Below, piece after piece: positions 50,991 to 62,965 of a DNA stretch of 64,000 nucleotides; positions within the stretch are counted from its first letter, which is position 1; each line of letters opens with the position of its first letter. The translations under genes were made by a program, and so were the position numbers. Under the pieces are notes generated by a model. The model made no database searches, was not told the origin of the DNA, and saw only the letters and a program-made list of their open reading frames with translations. Origin of the DNA: Liquidambar formosana (taxonomy: Eukaryota; Streptophyta; Magnoliopsida; Saxifragales; Altingiaceae); assembly GCA_039720395.1 (NCBI GenBank), contig CM077831.1:35065067-35129066 (forward strand), given 5' to 3'.

Positions 50991-51275
50991 CCATTTTTTT
51001 TAAATTTTTCTGTCAAGTGAAATGATACTGAGGGAGTAATCAGTCCCTATCGCTAACATGACTATCATAATCTCTACCTATTGAGGAACCATTGACAGGA
51101 TGAGGAATTGTAAATGTTTCCTCATGTCAATTTAACCATACTGAATCTCAATCCCATAAAAAATTAATGGAAGACCATCAAAGAATAAGTATATAGTCAC
51201 ACTACCATATCATAGACTCGAACTCTTGACCACTTGATGTCCTACACCCTTAGCATTAGACCACCACTCTTACTA
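50991..51275 (-). mobile_element. tRNA-derived SINE, 285 bp, with 16-bp TSD
   Basis: Read on the minus strand it carries a Pol III A box (TGGTCTAATGC, 51253-51263) and B box (GAGTTCGAGTC, 51215-51225) near its 5' end and a short A-rich 3' tail (TTTAAAAAAAATGG). Flanks TATTTTAGGACTAGTA (51276-51291) and TATTCTAGGACCAGTA (50975-50990) match at 14 of 16, a clear target duplication. Confidence 0.8.
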
Positions 51276-51991
51276 TATTTTAGGACTAGTAGTTGTAATC
51301 TAACTACTCTTCCTTCTAATGTGACATCACACTTTCATAATTGACTTCATTGGTGTGCTAGTGCAGTGACTTTTCACGTGCAGTCTCAAGTATTGGCAAA
51401 AAGATTTAATTTAATTTAATTTTTTGGGGTAAGCCTTTGTGACAAGCTCCATTGATTGAGCGACAACAAGGCAAGGCGTCCATGTCATTAAAACTGCTAA
51501 AAAAGATGACACCGTTAACGACCTTGACGAAGTATCTTCCTCCGTAAGCGGGAAAACCCAAAATTCCAGTTCAAAATTTTTAAACAATAACTGATCCACA
51601 AAAAAGTCTAATCCAATCCCATTTCAAAAGAAAAAAATAAAAATCTGGTCCAATCGTTCTCCTTCTCTCTCTTGCTCAAACCGGAACTATATCCCAGTCC
51701 GGTGTCGAACACCATCGTCATTTTTCTTGGATAAGTAATGACCACCATTGTCGGCGCGACTGTATTTGTGTCTCATGGCCTTCTATCTTTCTTCTTCAAT
51801 TCCTGCGATTTTTTTTTCAAAGCCACCATTGCCGCATCAACTACCATTCTAAACGTCTTGATGGTGTTTGATGAAGAACCTAAATGAAAGGTAAGGTGTT
51901 TGTATTTCTTCATTTATCTGACTTTTCTTTTTTGATGTCTTCATGTCTTCATTTTTTTTGAATTTCAAAATGACATCATTTCACAGGTTTT

Positions 51992-52049
51992 AAATTTAGG
52001 CAAAATTTTTCTACCAAAAAAAAAAAAAAAAAAAATTTAGGCAAAATTT
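51992..52049 (+). repeat. Poly(A) micro-insertion with 17-bp perfect TSD
   Basis: AAATTTAGGCAAAATTT at 51992-52008 and 52033-52049 flanks TTCTACC plus a run of A. It is nested in the long-TIR element, so it postdates that insertion. Confidence 0.7.
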
Positions 52050-52162
52050 CACAAGTTTTTTTATTTAGTTACTTTTTTTGGCCCTCTTGACTTTGAATGA
52101 GCTGCTTCTAATGCTGATTACTATCTCTTCGTGTGCATGGGTTTGGCAATGTTTCCACTATA

Positions 52163-52305
52163 TGCTATGTTTGGACAAATAATTTTTAAGTGAAATTTAT
52201 CTTTGAAATAGAATTTGTAACATTTTTATAAAGATTTTCTTTATAAAAATTTTACAAATTCTCAAAGATAAATTTCACCTATAAATTTCTTATCCAAATA
52301 TAGCA
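52163..52305. mobile_element. Palindromic MITE, ~143 bp
   Basis: Left half TGCTATGTTTGGACAAATAA and the reverse complement of the right half TGCTATATTTGGATAAGAAA begin a nearly full-length palindrome (shared GTGAAATTTATCTTTGA, GAATTTGTAA and TTTTTATAAAG). It is inserted inside the long-TIR element. Confidence 0.65.
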
Positions 52306-53439
52306 CTATTGTTTTTTTGTTTTAAAATCAATTTTTGGTGTAGTTGAAGTAAGATTTTTGTTACTTCCTCTGTTCCTAAATGAATGGCTTACTTTCCTTT
52401 CTACAATGTTTCAAAATTATTGTTATATTTCAGAAGTCATTAATTTTTTTTCATTCATTTTCTAAAATACTCTTAAAAATGTATTCTCTCTTTTTCTAAT
52501 GTTTTGCACACTTGAAGGATAAAATTGAAATCTCAAAACATATGCATTGATGTGAAAGTATTTAATAGGGTTTTCTTAAAAAGTGTATTTTTTCAAAGGG
52601 GACGATCAATTTGAAATATAAGGAATAGCAAAAATTAGCTCTTTTCCCTTGATATGAAACGACAATAACACCCCCGCTCCCCCCTCTCTATTTTTAAGGT
52701 TGATTTAGTTTATGAATTTCAGGAGATACTTTACCATGATGTATCCTACTAGAAATAGATGGCGGAATCAAGTTTTTAAAACAAAACATGATCAATATTA
52801 AGAATAGTGGAGGACGATGAAGTGAAAATACCCATAACAAATGAAGGGAAAAGAGTGTTGCGTAAATTAAATTGCTTGAAGTTTCCATGTTTTAAATAAA
52901 TAAATAAATAAAATCCTCAAAAGAGTCAGAACAAAGTCTTTAAGAAACCATGCGGGATGATCATTGATAAACAAGAAATTGCAGCACTAGGGGAAGAGAG
53001 AAAATGCGAGGACCGAATAGGTGTTCTCATGAGGTCGGTGGATGACGATCTAGAAGAGAAGAGAGAAATTTTGAGGATTGCCTATAAATTTTTAAGAAAA
53101 AAAATTTTGAAATTTTGGAGATTTTGACGAATTCAGCTGTTTTAGCGCCAAAATTTTCATTTTCGCTAAAAATTGCCAAACGTGTTAACAGTGTCATCCT
53201 TTTTACGGAGTAGTAGTTTTAATGACATGGACGCCTTGTCTTGTTGTCGTTCAATGAATGGAACTTGTCACAACGTGGCTCATGGGGGATGTGGTGGCAA
53301 GCTTCAATCGAATATCTTCTCTAGACTACCATGCATATAATAATGGGTTAGGATTGGTAGATATTGTAGTAACCCACTTAATAGTAATTCTCACAGGCAA
53401 ACTTGTCAATGGGTTGGTTTTGAACCAGATCATAGTATA

Positions 53440-53764
53440 CTAGCCACGAGCATAAGCTATGCGTGTGCAACACACGTTTAGAAGATTAATTTGATATTTA
53501 GTTGAATTTTAATTCTGATAATTGTCAACTTTCAATTTTTAAAGTGTCATATTAGTTTTTAAAAGAGAGAATTGGGGAGAGATTTTAGGATAGTGGAGGA
53601 GTAAGAATCTATGCCAAGTTGAAAGTAAATAACTAATTGCAGTTTTCCATAATTATTATATTGTCCCTACGTCTTTTTGAAAATGGGGTAGTTAAAAGAG
53701 CGTTTTTTGTAATTTCAAATACATACTAACGACAAAGAGAATTGGCTTTATATAGTAGTATAGA
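53440..53764 (-). mobile_element. Non-autonomous Helitron, 325 bp
   Basis: On the minus strand it starts TCTATACTACTATATAAAGC, a canonical plant Helitron 5' end. It ends with hairpin GCATA-GCT-TATGC, then TCGTGG and CTAG. The flanking host bases are A before and T after, as expected for insertion into AT without target duplication. Another small hairpin, GTGTG-TTG-CACAC, precedes the terminal one. Confidence 0.87.
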
Positions 53765-54528
53765 TTCGAAAATCCGATCCGATAAGAAATAATTTTGATC
53801 AAATCTAATCCGATAATCCAACGAACTTATAAAATACAAATCCATGTCCAAATTTGTTATTTTTAAATGCTAGATCCGAAAATCCGAGCCTGATCTGATA
53901 ATCTTACAAAATGTATAGCTAACAAAAAATTGGCATGAATTTTAGGAAAAAAATTGAACTTATTTAAATTTTTTATAATCATAAGAAATATATTTAAATT
54001 TTGAGAATAAATTTTAACATTTCTACTATATAATGTTCATAATAACCATAAGACTTATGGCAAACTAATATAATTTATTTTATCGAATCATATTTTTATC
54101 GGATCATATTGGGTAATATTCATATTTGATTTCTTAATTAACAGATTATCGAATTCAAATTATTAATGAATTATCATATCACAATTCTCTTGCCATATCC
54201 TAATCTTTTGATTGGATTCGAATTAGATTCAAATCTCCACTTACAAGTCTAAACTCACGAGTATAAATTAGTAGTTGGCTCACTTTAAACTTCTCGTGGG
54301 TGTGATCACACGTACGTGACTCGTTAATTACTTAGACTTTATCAGAGAGTTTAAAACATAAGAGAGGTTATCTGCTAACCCTTCATACATTAATGGGGTT
54401 TTTTAAAATTTACCCAAAAAGGAAAAAGAAAAAGTGAAAAACGAGCCCCCCAATCAAGGCCGACCTGAGTATAAAAAACCAAAGGGGGCCTCTATTAGCA
54501 CCCTAATACTTTCTTTTCATCCATTACT

Positions 54529-55941
54529 TCTATTACATATTATATTTAAGAGTTATGCTGACTTCAGCATTGTATGACATGGCAGCCTAATAAGTCTTCC
54601 CTCCAAATTCTTGCATTCTCCTCACTTTTGGGCCCACATTATGACGTCAGCACCCCTCTTTTCTTTCTCTTTCTCTTTGTTTTTATTTTTTCTTTTTTTC
54701 CCTCCTCCCGTACGCACTCCCTTCTCTTCCCCATATGCACCGCCTTCTCCTGATGCGTGTTGTAGAGGCGTCTTCGACGGCATCGGCGACCATGAAACCA
54801 GATCCAGGCGAAATAAGCCTCAGAGTTGACGGGATCAGCCTTCCTCAACATCCCGACATTAGGAGAAGGCAGTCCAAGTTGTAGCAGTAGTCAATGGTAG
54901 TCGATGGTGGTGATTCTCGCCGGACATGAAGATCTAAACTCCTCCGACCCACCACCGTCTGTGATCCCTCCGCTGGTGATGAAATGGCGTGGTTCTCTGC
55001 CATTCATTCTGTGACTCGCTTTCTCTCTCATCTGTGAAATGGCGAGGAAGAGGAGAGAGAGAAATAGAGGAAGATGGAAGAGGAGAAGGGGGAGATAAAG
55101 GAAGAGGGAGAGTGACAGAGAGAGTGACTATGGAGAAAGAAAGAAAGAGGAGGAAGAGAGAGAGTGACTGAGAGTGTGACGGTGGAGAGAAAAAAAAAAA
55201 AAAAAAAGAGAGAGAGAGAGTGACTGTGGAGAAAGAAAGAAAGAAAGATGAGGAAGAGAGAGAGTGACTGAAAGTGTGACGGTAGAGAGTAAAAAAAAAA
55301 AAAAAAAGAGAGTGACAGAGATAATGACTACGGAGAAAGAAAGAAAGAAAGAAGAGGAAGAGAGAGAGACTGAGAGTGTGACGGTGAAAAAAAAAAAGAA
55401 AAAAAAAAAAGAAAGAAAGAAGGAGAAAGGACGTGAGATGTTAGCAACCCTTTTTTCTCTTTCTTTCTTTAGTTTTTTTTTTTTTTTTTTTTTCCTTCCC
55501 TTCCCCCCATACGGCCTTCCCTCTCCCTCTTCTTTTTCCCTATCCATTCCTTCCTTTTTATTTTTTTTGTTTTTTCTTCCTCCTGTATAGCCTTCCTCTC
55601 CCTCTTCTTTTTACCTATCCCTTCCTTTTTTTTTTTAATTTTATATTTTTTTTCTTCCCTTCCCCTCTATAATCTTCCTTTTCATTCTTCTAATATAAGT
55701 TGTCGTAAAAATAATCTTGACTATAGAATCAATGCTGAAGGGTTATTTGACAAACTTGAAAACTTGACCACTTAAGTTTAACAAATTTTATTTATTTATT
55801 TTACATTGATTGTTAAATCTCTTTTTCCTAATAATCCTATTTAATTAGACCGAGAGAGAATAATAGTATTTTTGATACTTATATAAGAACTTTAAATAAA
55901 ATTACTGTTTGGTTCCCGCGCATCGCGCGGGTCTATTCTAG
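54529..55941 (+). mobile_element. Helitron (3' end clear, 5' end tentative), ~1.4 kb
   Basis: The 3' end has a perfect 7-bp hairpin CCCGCGC-ATC-GCGCGGG (55915-55931), then TCTATT and CTAG followed by T, as Helitrons require. The proposed 5' end TCTATTACATATTATATTTA is followed by a GCTGACTTCAGC palindrome and GACATGGCAGCC, which looks Helitron-like, but the preceding base is T, not A. The interior carries a purine-rich minisatellite and a short G+C-rich patch near 54730-54870 that may be captured gene sequence. Confidence 0.6.
55124..55420. repeat. Purine-rich minisatellite, ~100-bp unit x3
   Basis: Units contain GAGTGACTRYGGAGAAAGAA, then GAGGAAGAGAGAGAG, TGAGAGTGTGACGGTG and a run of A. 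They repeat with spacing of about 96 and 105 bp. The strand is almost wholly purine; from about 55450 to 55690 the same strand becomes almost wholly pyrimidine. Long ORFs here are compositional. Confidence 0.75.
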
Positions 55942-55944
55942 TAT

Positions 55945-56270
55945 TTTATATTTTAAAATTTTATGAAAAATTTAAAAGATTTTATAAGAGCTGATCACGT
56001 AATCTACTAGAAAACATCATTTTAAAAAATTTTGTAGAATAAATTTTTTCAAAAATCTATTTTTCAAATGGATTTTTTAGCCATTTATGAATTAATGACT
56101 TTAAATGGCCAAAATTTCACTTAAACGACAAATTTTGGAAAAACTTTATGTTACAAAGTTGTTCAAAATAATATTTTCTAATAGATAGTGTGTAAAGTTT
56201 TTATAAAAACTTTTCATATTTTTCATAGAACTTTAAAATGCAAAATAAGTAGGAGATGATTAATAAATCT
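55945..56270. mobile_element. Interior of the 11.2-kb MULE-MITE family, ends lost
   Basis: Segments TTTTATGAAAAATTTAAAAG, TAGAAAACATCATTTTAAA, ACGACAAATTTTGGAAAAAC and TTGTTCAAAATAATATTTTC align in order with the interior of 11175-11560. The GGGAACGGCTATTGC ends are missing. It begins right after the Helitron 3' end. Confidence 0.6.
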
Positions 56271-56690
56271 TTAGGTGGGCCCTCAAAACCAAAGTGATTG
56301 CTTGGAGCACCAGCATTTTTTGTAAAAAAAAGGGCCTCCAAAACCAACGTTTCTTTGATAACCCAAGAGAAAAAAAATGTAAGGAGGGCCTAAAACCAAA
56401 TCTAAGGAAATCTAAGAGCCCAATTCCAGCTCAAAGGATAAGTTAAAAGACCCAACAAAAATCATTAAAAATCATTACTTTTACAATCAGATAAAAAAAC
56501 CTAAAAAAAAAATCCTCCTCTCTCTCTCACTCCCTCTGACATCTCAGCAGCCGTGGAAGACTGAAGTGTGGTCCGTGCGTGTGGAACACACCCCCCACCC
56601 TTCTCAGCCTCTCTCCTTCTCATGCCTCTCTCACTCTTTCTCGCCTCTCTTGTAGTAAATTTATCTGTCTTTTATTCAATCACTCTTAAG

Positions 56691-56834
56691 TTATGAGTCA
56701 AAATGTTTTGAAAAAAATCTCTGAACTAGCGATTTACTATTGTCTATCCGTTACGACAGTGATTAGTCCCTTGATTATCAGCTGTGGGATACACTGGGTC
56801 AAAGACCAAAAAAAAAAAAATTATGAGTCAAAAT
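56691..56834 (+). mobile_element. 5'-truncated retroposon, 116 bp, 14-bp perfect TSD
   Basis: TTATGAGTCAAAAT is repeated exactly at 56691-56704 and 56821-56834. The insert ends GGGTCAAAGACC plus about 13 A. There is no A/B box, so it is a truncated SINE or LINE tail. Confidence 0.75.
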
Positions 56835-57942
56835 TATATAGGCAATAAAAATTTGAGTTGATATTAGAAAAAGCAAAATTGTGAGTATTTAGAATTTTTT
56901 TTTTTAATACTTATAAGAGGGTCTCATTTTTTGAGTTTGCTTAAGACCTCTGAAAAGGCCGACTCTACCCTCAATTGATCCCATTCGACGTCTAGGATTT
57001 TTCCTTCTTTCTAGCTCTCTCAACTAGCGACTGTGAATGTGTTCAATCGTAGGAGTTGCTACCAGCAATATGCAATTTGTCTCTTGCCTATTTCAAATTG
57101 ATTTATCAAAGCACCTGTTCTGATGATATTTTGTTTTTATATTGGGGCTTCCCAAACAAAACAATATATTGGTGTGTTTGTGTTAAAAGCTATAATCTTT
57201 TATTTTTGGATCCTTGACTGTGATAAACTTGATGCCACAATGCTACATATTGAGGAAAAAAATATGAACACAATATATATATAGTTCATGTATTCTAGAT
57301 AAAAACTCTGCTCCATCAAAAGAATTAAAGAAAAAAAATTATGAGGAACTAAAACGAGAGAGAGACGAAGATGAAAACATTATTTCTGAAGAAAAAAAAT
57401 ATGATCTTGCTTGCTTGTGAGGACCTTTATTCATACACAAAATAAGGGCAAAGTTAGCATATTCTAAAAATTATCGATCAAATGATTGAATCACTGTTAG
57501 TTGACCAAACAATAGACCCCAAATTGAATACATTTGAAAGTTTAATTGACCACTTTTAAATTTGGGGGTATTGAAACATACTTCAAACTTGAGATAGTTT
57601 TATGAATTTACCAAAAATAAAAAAAATTGAAAAACGAGCCCCCCAATTGATGAGCTCGGATTAGCTGCTGTAGTGCATTTTTACAGCACCCTACTGTAGC
57701 TCTAAAGATGACGACACGTGGCGAGGAAAAGCAATAGACGGCTGTGGTTCAAAAGACTCCAAAGGCAGTCGTTCCAAGAACCAAGCGTCTAATATAAACG
57801 CCGTCAGGCATCCCTTCCTACCAACTACTGCCCTAACCCTCGTTACCCCAAGCTCTCCGGTGATCTTCCTCGGCATCTCTGGTGACCTCTCTCTCTTTGG
57901 TCCAACTCGAAGGGCGGTGGAACCGCAAGACTGCCCCACGTC

Positions 57943-60900
57943 ATCTCAGGCGACCTTCCTCTGCCATCATTGGAGCACCACCGCCAGGTCTCACATCCAC
58001 CATCATCGCCGTCAAGACTCGTCGAGCCACCGCCATTTTTCATCTCAGATCCGTGATCCGTCGAGCCCCTTTGCCATCGACAAATCCTTCCCTGTCACGA
58101 TCCATGGAACCACCACTATATTGGTGAAAGCTATAATCTTTTATTTTTGGATCCTTGACTTTGAAAACCTTGGTTGTAGCTTGGGATATTGGCGTAGTGG
58201 CAAATTTTAATTTCTGAGAGATATGGATGATGGGAAGGTATGCATTCAAACTCAAATATTATAAAATGCAAAATTCATTCCAATTGATGTCTTTTTTTTA
58301 TTATTTTTTTTTTAGCACTTAAGGTGGTTGGAGTATGCCGATGAGAAGCAGCGGGAAAATAATTTCAAGGGATTCATTTTTGATGATGACAAGGATAAAT
58401 TTGTGTGGTTTCTGAACAACCCAAAGATGCGTTGTTTTACACTTCTTTATTGGGATATACTGGAGTTGATTTCTTTAGTTGGTGCGGTAAATTGTGCGAC
58501 TGCATTGTTGCGGGGGGAGGTGCCTCAAGAAGTGGACATTAATGAGCCGTCTGAACTGGGGTATTACCCCATACATCATGCGGCCAAGCGTTTGGATCCT
58601 CCTTTAGTTCTCCTATTTCTTCGCCACGGAGCTCGAACTGATATCAAATTAAATTTTCCTTATCATGACCCTGACAATGGATTGCTCCCGCTCAATATTG
58701 CAATTAATGCTGTGATGAGGTACGTACTAGAATATGGTGAATTGAACTGAATATGTTGTTGTTGTACACTTGTACATGTATTCATCATCATCATCATCAT
58801 CATGATATATATGGTGCAGTAATCATAAACGTCTCCAGGATTGGACTCCCCGACGCTCTATCTTTGACTTGATAGCAATACTTTGCCATCCAGAATTGGT
58901 TCGCATTTTCACCGCATATTAATTTGTTATATTGTAAAACAATACCTTCACTACGTTACAGAATTGTTTGTCTGTAGAGGAACAATGTTATAAGGCTGCT
59001 TCACTAATACTTGTGGCAGAAGGATGCATTAGAGACTGTTAGGTTGCTGGCAAGGAGGACCAAGGAGCTCCCGAAGATAGCTTACCATAGTTATGCAAAG
59101 GAAGGAAAACCCATTGAGTTAGCCATCCTGTTGATGCATGCTCATTCTGAAGCTTTTCGTTTCATCAAATTTCAGAGCAAAGATGGGTCTCCTTCAGATG
59201 GAAACGTGGCATTCTCTGAGTGCATCAACTATGAAATCACGTCACTAATGAATGAGTTCAAATCAACGGGAGCTACTACGCCATCTCAGATGCTCAAGGA
59301 CAAGATGGTGGCAATGAGGTCCATGCAGCTGTTGCTTGAAGTTTTCAGCGTGGCTGCTGATATTATTATGGAATATAAGCAGTCACACCAACCTGATGTA
59401 TGTTATAATTAATACCCGTTTCTTGCTCTTAAGTTGTGCTGCTTCTTTTTTTAATGCCTAGCTATTGGCATCTAGTAGTGCATGACAAGTCTTAGTTGCG
59501 CGTATGTGTGCACATGTATATATTTTGGGTTTGGGGTGGATGTGATTCATCATACATCTAGGAATGCATCATATATAATCCTTTACTTTATTTTGATCTG
59601 ATGCATCTTTACATTAAGTTAGCTTTTGGTACGGTGTTTCCTTACAGGTGCTGAAAGATCAGATGGTCAAAGATGTTATTTCGAGGCTTGAGTTATTTGG
59701 CATTGATTTGAAGCTCAGTGACTTTGATTTAAGCGATATACACTGGTTTGTGATGATGCACCTCTTTTCCAAGTCACTCTTTGTATCTTGCTTCTTATGT
59801 GTACTTTGGTTGATTTGATTGCGATTATCAATCACAAAATTCACAATCATGTTAAATAGGAACTCCTTGAATGGCTAGATAAACATTGACTGATGTATTT
59901 TTTTTATTTCTTATCTTATGTGACTTGATATTTATTATGTCTATGTGATTGCACAAGGGACCCACCCAAGCATGCATTGGAAGAATCAGGTGATTTATGG
60001 GTTTCTAATTCAAGTAAAGTTCCTTTTATTTCATAAGAAAATGAAGGAAAACAAATGACAGGATCGAGATTCTGACATGTTTTCTGGCAACAGAGGAGTC
60101 GGAGTCGTATCCAATGCGAAGCTTTCACATGCCTTTTTCACAACAAAAAAACACATTTTTCAACCCAATGGTAAGAAAATTGACATCTATTATGTTCTTC
60201 TGCAGCCCCCCCCCCTCTCTCTTTTCAAAAATGTTGGTAGGATCTTGTTTCTTGAGATGCATTGTACTATAGTTATTATTATTATTATTTTATGATTATA
60301 AACGATCAATATACTGATAAAGAAAACTTTAGGATACGTAGAACGGTGTACAAGCAGTTTACGCAGAAGGAATCAATTAAAAATAATGGCTCAGTGTTGT
60401 TACAAAAAATCCCCACTACCCCAGTAGAAGAGAGAAAAAAAAGAAAAAAAAAGCACCAAAGCAAAAGCATCCCCAACTAATGCCAAAAGGAAGCAATCAA
60501 GTGGATAGAAGTGACCTCGTAAATGATACCTTGCAATCACTGCCCAGAGGTATTGTGCTATAATAAATGATAATAAATGCCATGTTTGAAGCATTCAAGG
60601 GGTAGAAATCTCCGGCGACCTTCCTCTGCCATCATCGGAGCACCACCGCCGGATCTCACATCCACCATCATCGCCATCAAGACTTGTCGAGCCACCGCCA
60701 TTTTTCATCTCAGATCCGTGATCCGCCGAGCCCCTTTGCCATCGACAAATCCTTCCCTGTCACGATCCATCGAACCACCACTATACTGGTGAAAGCTATA
60801 ATCTTTTATTTTTGGATCCTTGACTTTGAAAACTTTGGTTGTAGCTAGGGATATTGGCGTAGTGGCAAATTTTAATTTCTGAGAGATATGGATGATTGGA

Positions 60901-62965
60901 AGGTATGCATTCAAACTCAAATATTATAAAATGCAAAATTCATTCCAAGTGATGTCTTTTTTTTTTCTTTTTTTTTTTCTTTTTAGCACTTAAGGTGGTT
61001 GGAGTATGCCGATGAAAAGCAGCAGGAAGATAATTTCATGACATTCATTTTTGATGATGACAAGGATAAATTTGTGTGGTTTCTGAACAACCCAAAGATG
61101 CGTTGTTTTAGACTTCTTCATTGGGATACACTGGAGTTGATTTCTTTAGTTGGTGCGGTAAATTGTGCGACTGCATTGTTGCGAGGGGAGGTGCCTCAAG
61201 AAGTGGACATTAATGAGCCGTTTGAACTGGGGTATTACCCCATACATCATGCGGCCGAGCGTTTGGATCCTCCCTTAGTTCTCCTATTTCTTCGCCACGG
61301 AGCTCGAACTGATATCAAATTAAATGTTCCTCATCCTTATCATGACTCGAACAATGGATTGCTCCCGCTCAATATTGCAATTAAAGTTGCGAGGTACGTT
61401 CTAGAATATGGTGAACTGAACTGAATATGTTGTTGTTGTACACTTGTACATGTATTCATCATCGTCATCATCATGATATATATGGTGCAGTAATCATAAA
61501 CGTCTCCAGGATTGGACTCCCCGACGCTCTATCTTTGACTTGATAGCAATACTTTGCCATCCAGAATTGGTTCGCATTTTCACCGCATATTAATTTGTTA
61601 TATTGTAAAACAATACCTTCACTACGTTACAGAATTGTTTGTCTGTAGAGGAACAATGTTATAAGGCTGCTTCACTAATACTTGTGGCAGAAGGATGCAT
61701 TAGAGACTGTTAGGTTGCTGGCAAGGAGGACCAAGGAGCTCCCGAAGATAGCTTACCATAGTTATGCAAAGGAAGGAAAACCCATTGAGTTAGCCATCCT
61801 GTTCATGCATGCAGTTTTTCGTTGCATCAAATTTCAGAGCAAAGATGGGTCTCCTTCAGATGGAAACGTGGCATTCTCTGAGTGCATCAACTATGAAATC
61901 ACGTCACTAATGAATGAGTTCAAATCGACGGGAGCTACTACGTCATCTCAGATGCTCAAGGACAAGATGGTGGCAATGAGGTCCATGCTGCTGATGCTTG
62001 AAGTTTTCGACATGGCTGATGATATTATTATCAAATATGAGCAGTCACACCAACCTGATGTATGTTATAATTAATACCCGTTTCTTGCTCTTTAAGTTGT
62101 GCTGCTTCTTTTTTTAATGCCTAGCTATTGGCATCTAGTGGTGCATGATAAGTCTTAGTTGTGCGTATGTGCGCACATGTATATATTTTGGGTTTGGGAT
62201 GGATGTGATTCATCATACGTATAGGAATGCATCATATATAATCCTTTACTTTATTTTGATCTAATGCATCTTTACATTAAGTTAGCTTTTGGTATGGTGT
62301 TTCCTTACAGGTGCTGAAAGATCAGATGGTCAAAGATGTTATTTCGAGGCTTGAGCTATTTGGCATTGATTTGAAGCTCACAGACTTTGATTTAAGCGAT
62401 ATACACTGGTTTGTGATGATGCACCTCTTTTCCAAGTCACTCTTTGTATCTTGCTTCTTATGTGCACTTTGGTTGATTTGATTGCGATTATCAATCACAA
62501 AATTCACAATCAAGTTAAATAGGAACTCCTTGAATGGCTAGATAAACATTAACTGATGTATTTTTTTTTATTTCTTATCTTATGTGACATGATATTTATT
62601 ATGTCTATGTGATTGCACAAGGGACCCACCCAAGCATGCATTGGAAGAATCAGGTGATTTATTGGTTTCTAATTCAAGTAAAGTTCCTTTTATTTCATAA
62701 GAAAAATGAAGGCAAGCAAATAACAGGATCGAGATTCTGACATGTTTTTTGGCAACAGAGGAGTCGGAGTCGTATCCACTGCGGAGCTTTCACATGCCCT
62801 TTTCACAGCAAAAAAACACGTTTTTCAACCCAATGGTAAGAAAATTGACATCTATTATGTTCTTCTGCCCCCCCCCCCCCCCCCCCCTCTCCCTTTCAAA
62901 AGTGTTGGTAGGGTCTTGTTTCTTGAGATGCATTGTACTATAGTTATTATTATTATTATTTTATC
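57943..62965 (+). repeat. Tandem duplication of a gene-bearing unit, ~2.67-kb period
   Basis: The segment from about 57950 to 60290 is repeated from about 60615 to 62960, including 5' leader, introns and exons, with few substitutions and small indels (for example a 9-bp loss in exon 4 of copy 2). Similarity ends in the (ATT)n tract after exon 7; the motif CTATAATAAATG then reappears at about 60558 and 63011, suggesting copy 1 lost sequence there. Confidence 0.9.
58223..60170 (+). CDS. Ankyrin-type protein, copy 1 (last exon apparently missing)
   Basis: Seven exons fit in frame: 58223-58237, 58316-58719, 58820-58898, 59020-59397, 59648-59745, 59958-59989, 60094-60170 (361 codons without a stop). 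The start MDDGK is a 15-bp exon joined to HLRWLEYADEK. An ankyrin-like pair occupies exon 2: ELISLVGAVNCATALLRGE, then GYYPIHHAAKRLDPPLVLLF and LRHGARTDI, then NGLLPLNIAI. The rest (KDALETVRLLARRTKELPK, VLKDQMVKDVISRLELFG) is helical and of unknown function. The last exon seen in copy 2 has no equivalent before copy 2 begins. Options are read-through of exon 7 to a stop after about 34 codons, an unrecognised terminal exon near 60320-60470, or splicing to the copy 2 terminal exon. Whether it makes a stable protein is uncertain. Confidence 0.65.

Larger units (their letters stand above)
51438..53272. mobile_element. 1.8-kb element with ~85-bp terminal inverted repeats
   Basis: The left end TGTGACAAGCTCCATTGATT and the reverse complement of the right end TGTGACAAGTTCCATTCATT continue in parallel through CGACAACAAG, AAGGCGTCCATGTCATTAAA and GATGACACYGTTAAC. 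The interior has no recognisable transposase. No target duplication was found, so the exact ends may lie slightly outside. A foldback MITE and a poly(A) micro-insertion are nested inside. Confidence 0.6.
49381..58222. other. Transposon-rich intergenic interval
   Basis: Nearly 9 kb without a recognised host gene. It holds a SINE, a long-TIR element, two Helitrons, a purine-rich minisatellite, a MULE-MITE interior and a retroposon, each listed separately. Repeats of GATCCGATAA/AATCCGA type occupy 53766-54200. A block GTGAAAAACGAGCCCCCCAA (about 54436) recurs as TTGAAAAACGAGCCCCCCAA (about 57628), so the flanks share another unnamed repeat. (GA)n lies at about 50578-50597. Confidence 0.55.

Noticed and set aside
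55128..55590. Open frames of 108-139 codons on both strands
   Set aside because: Pure low-complexity products of the GA-rich minisatellite and following CT tract.
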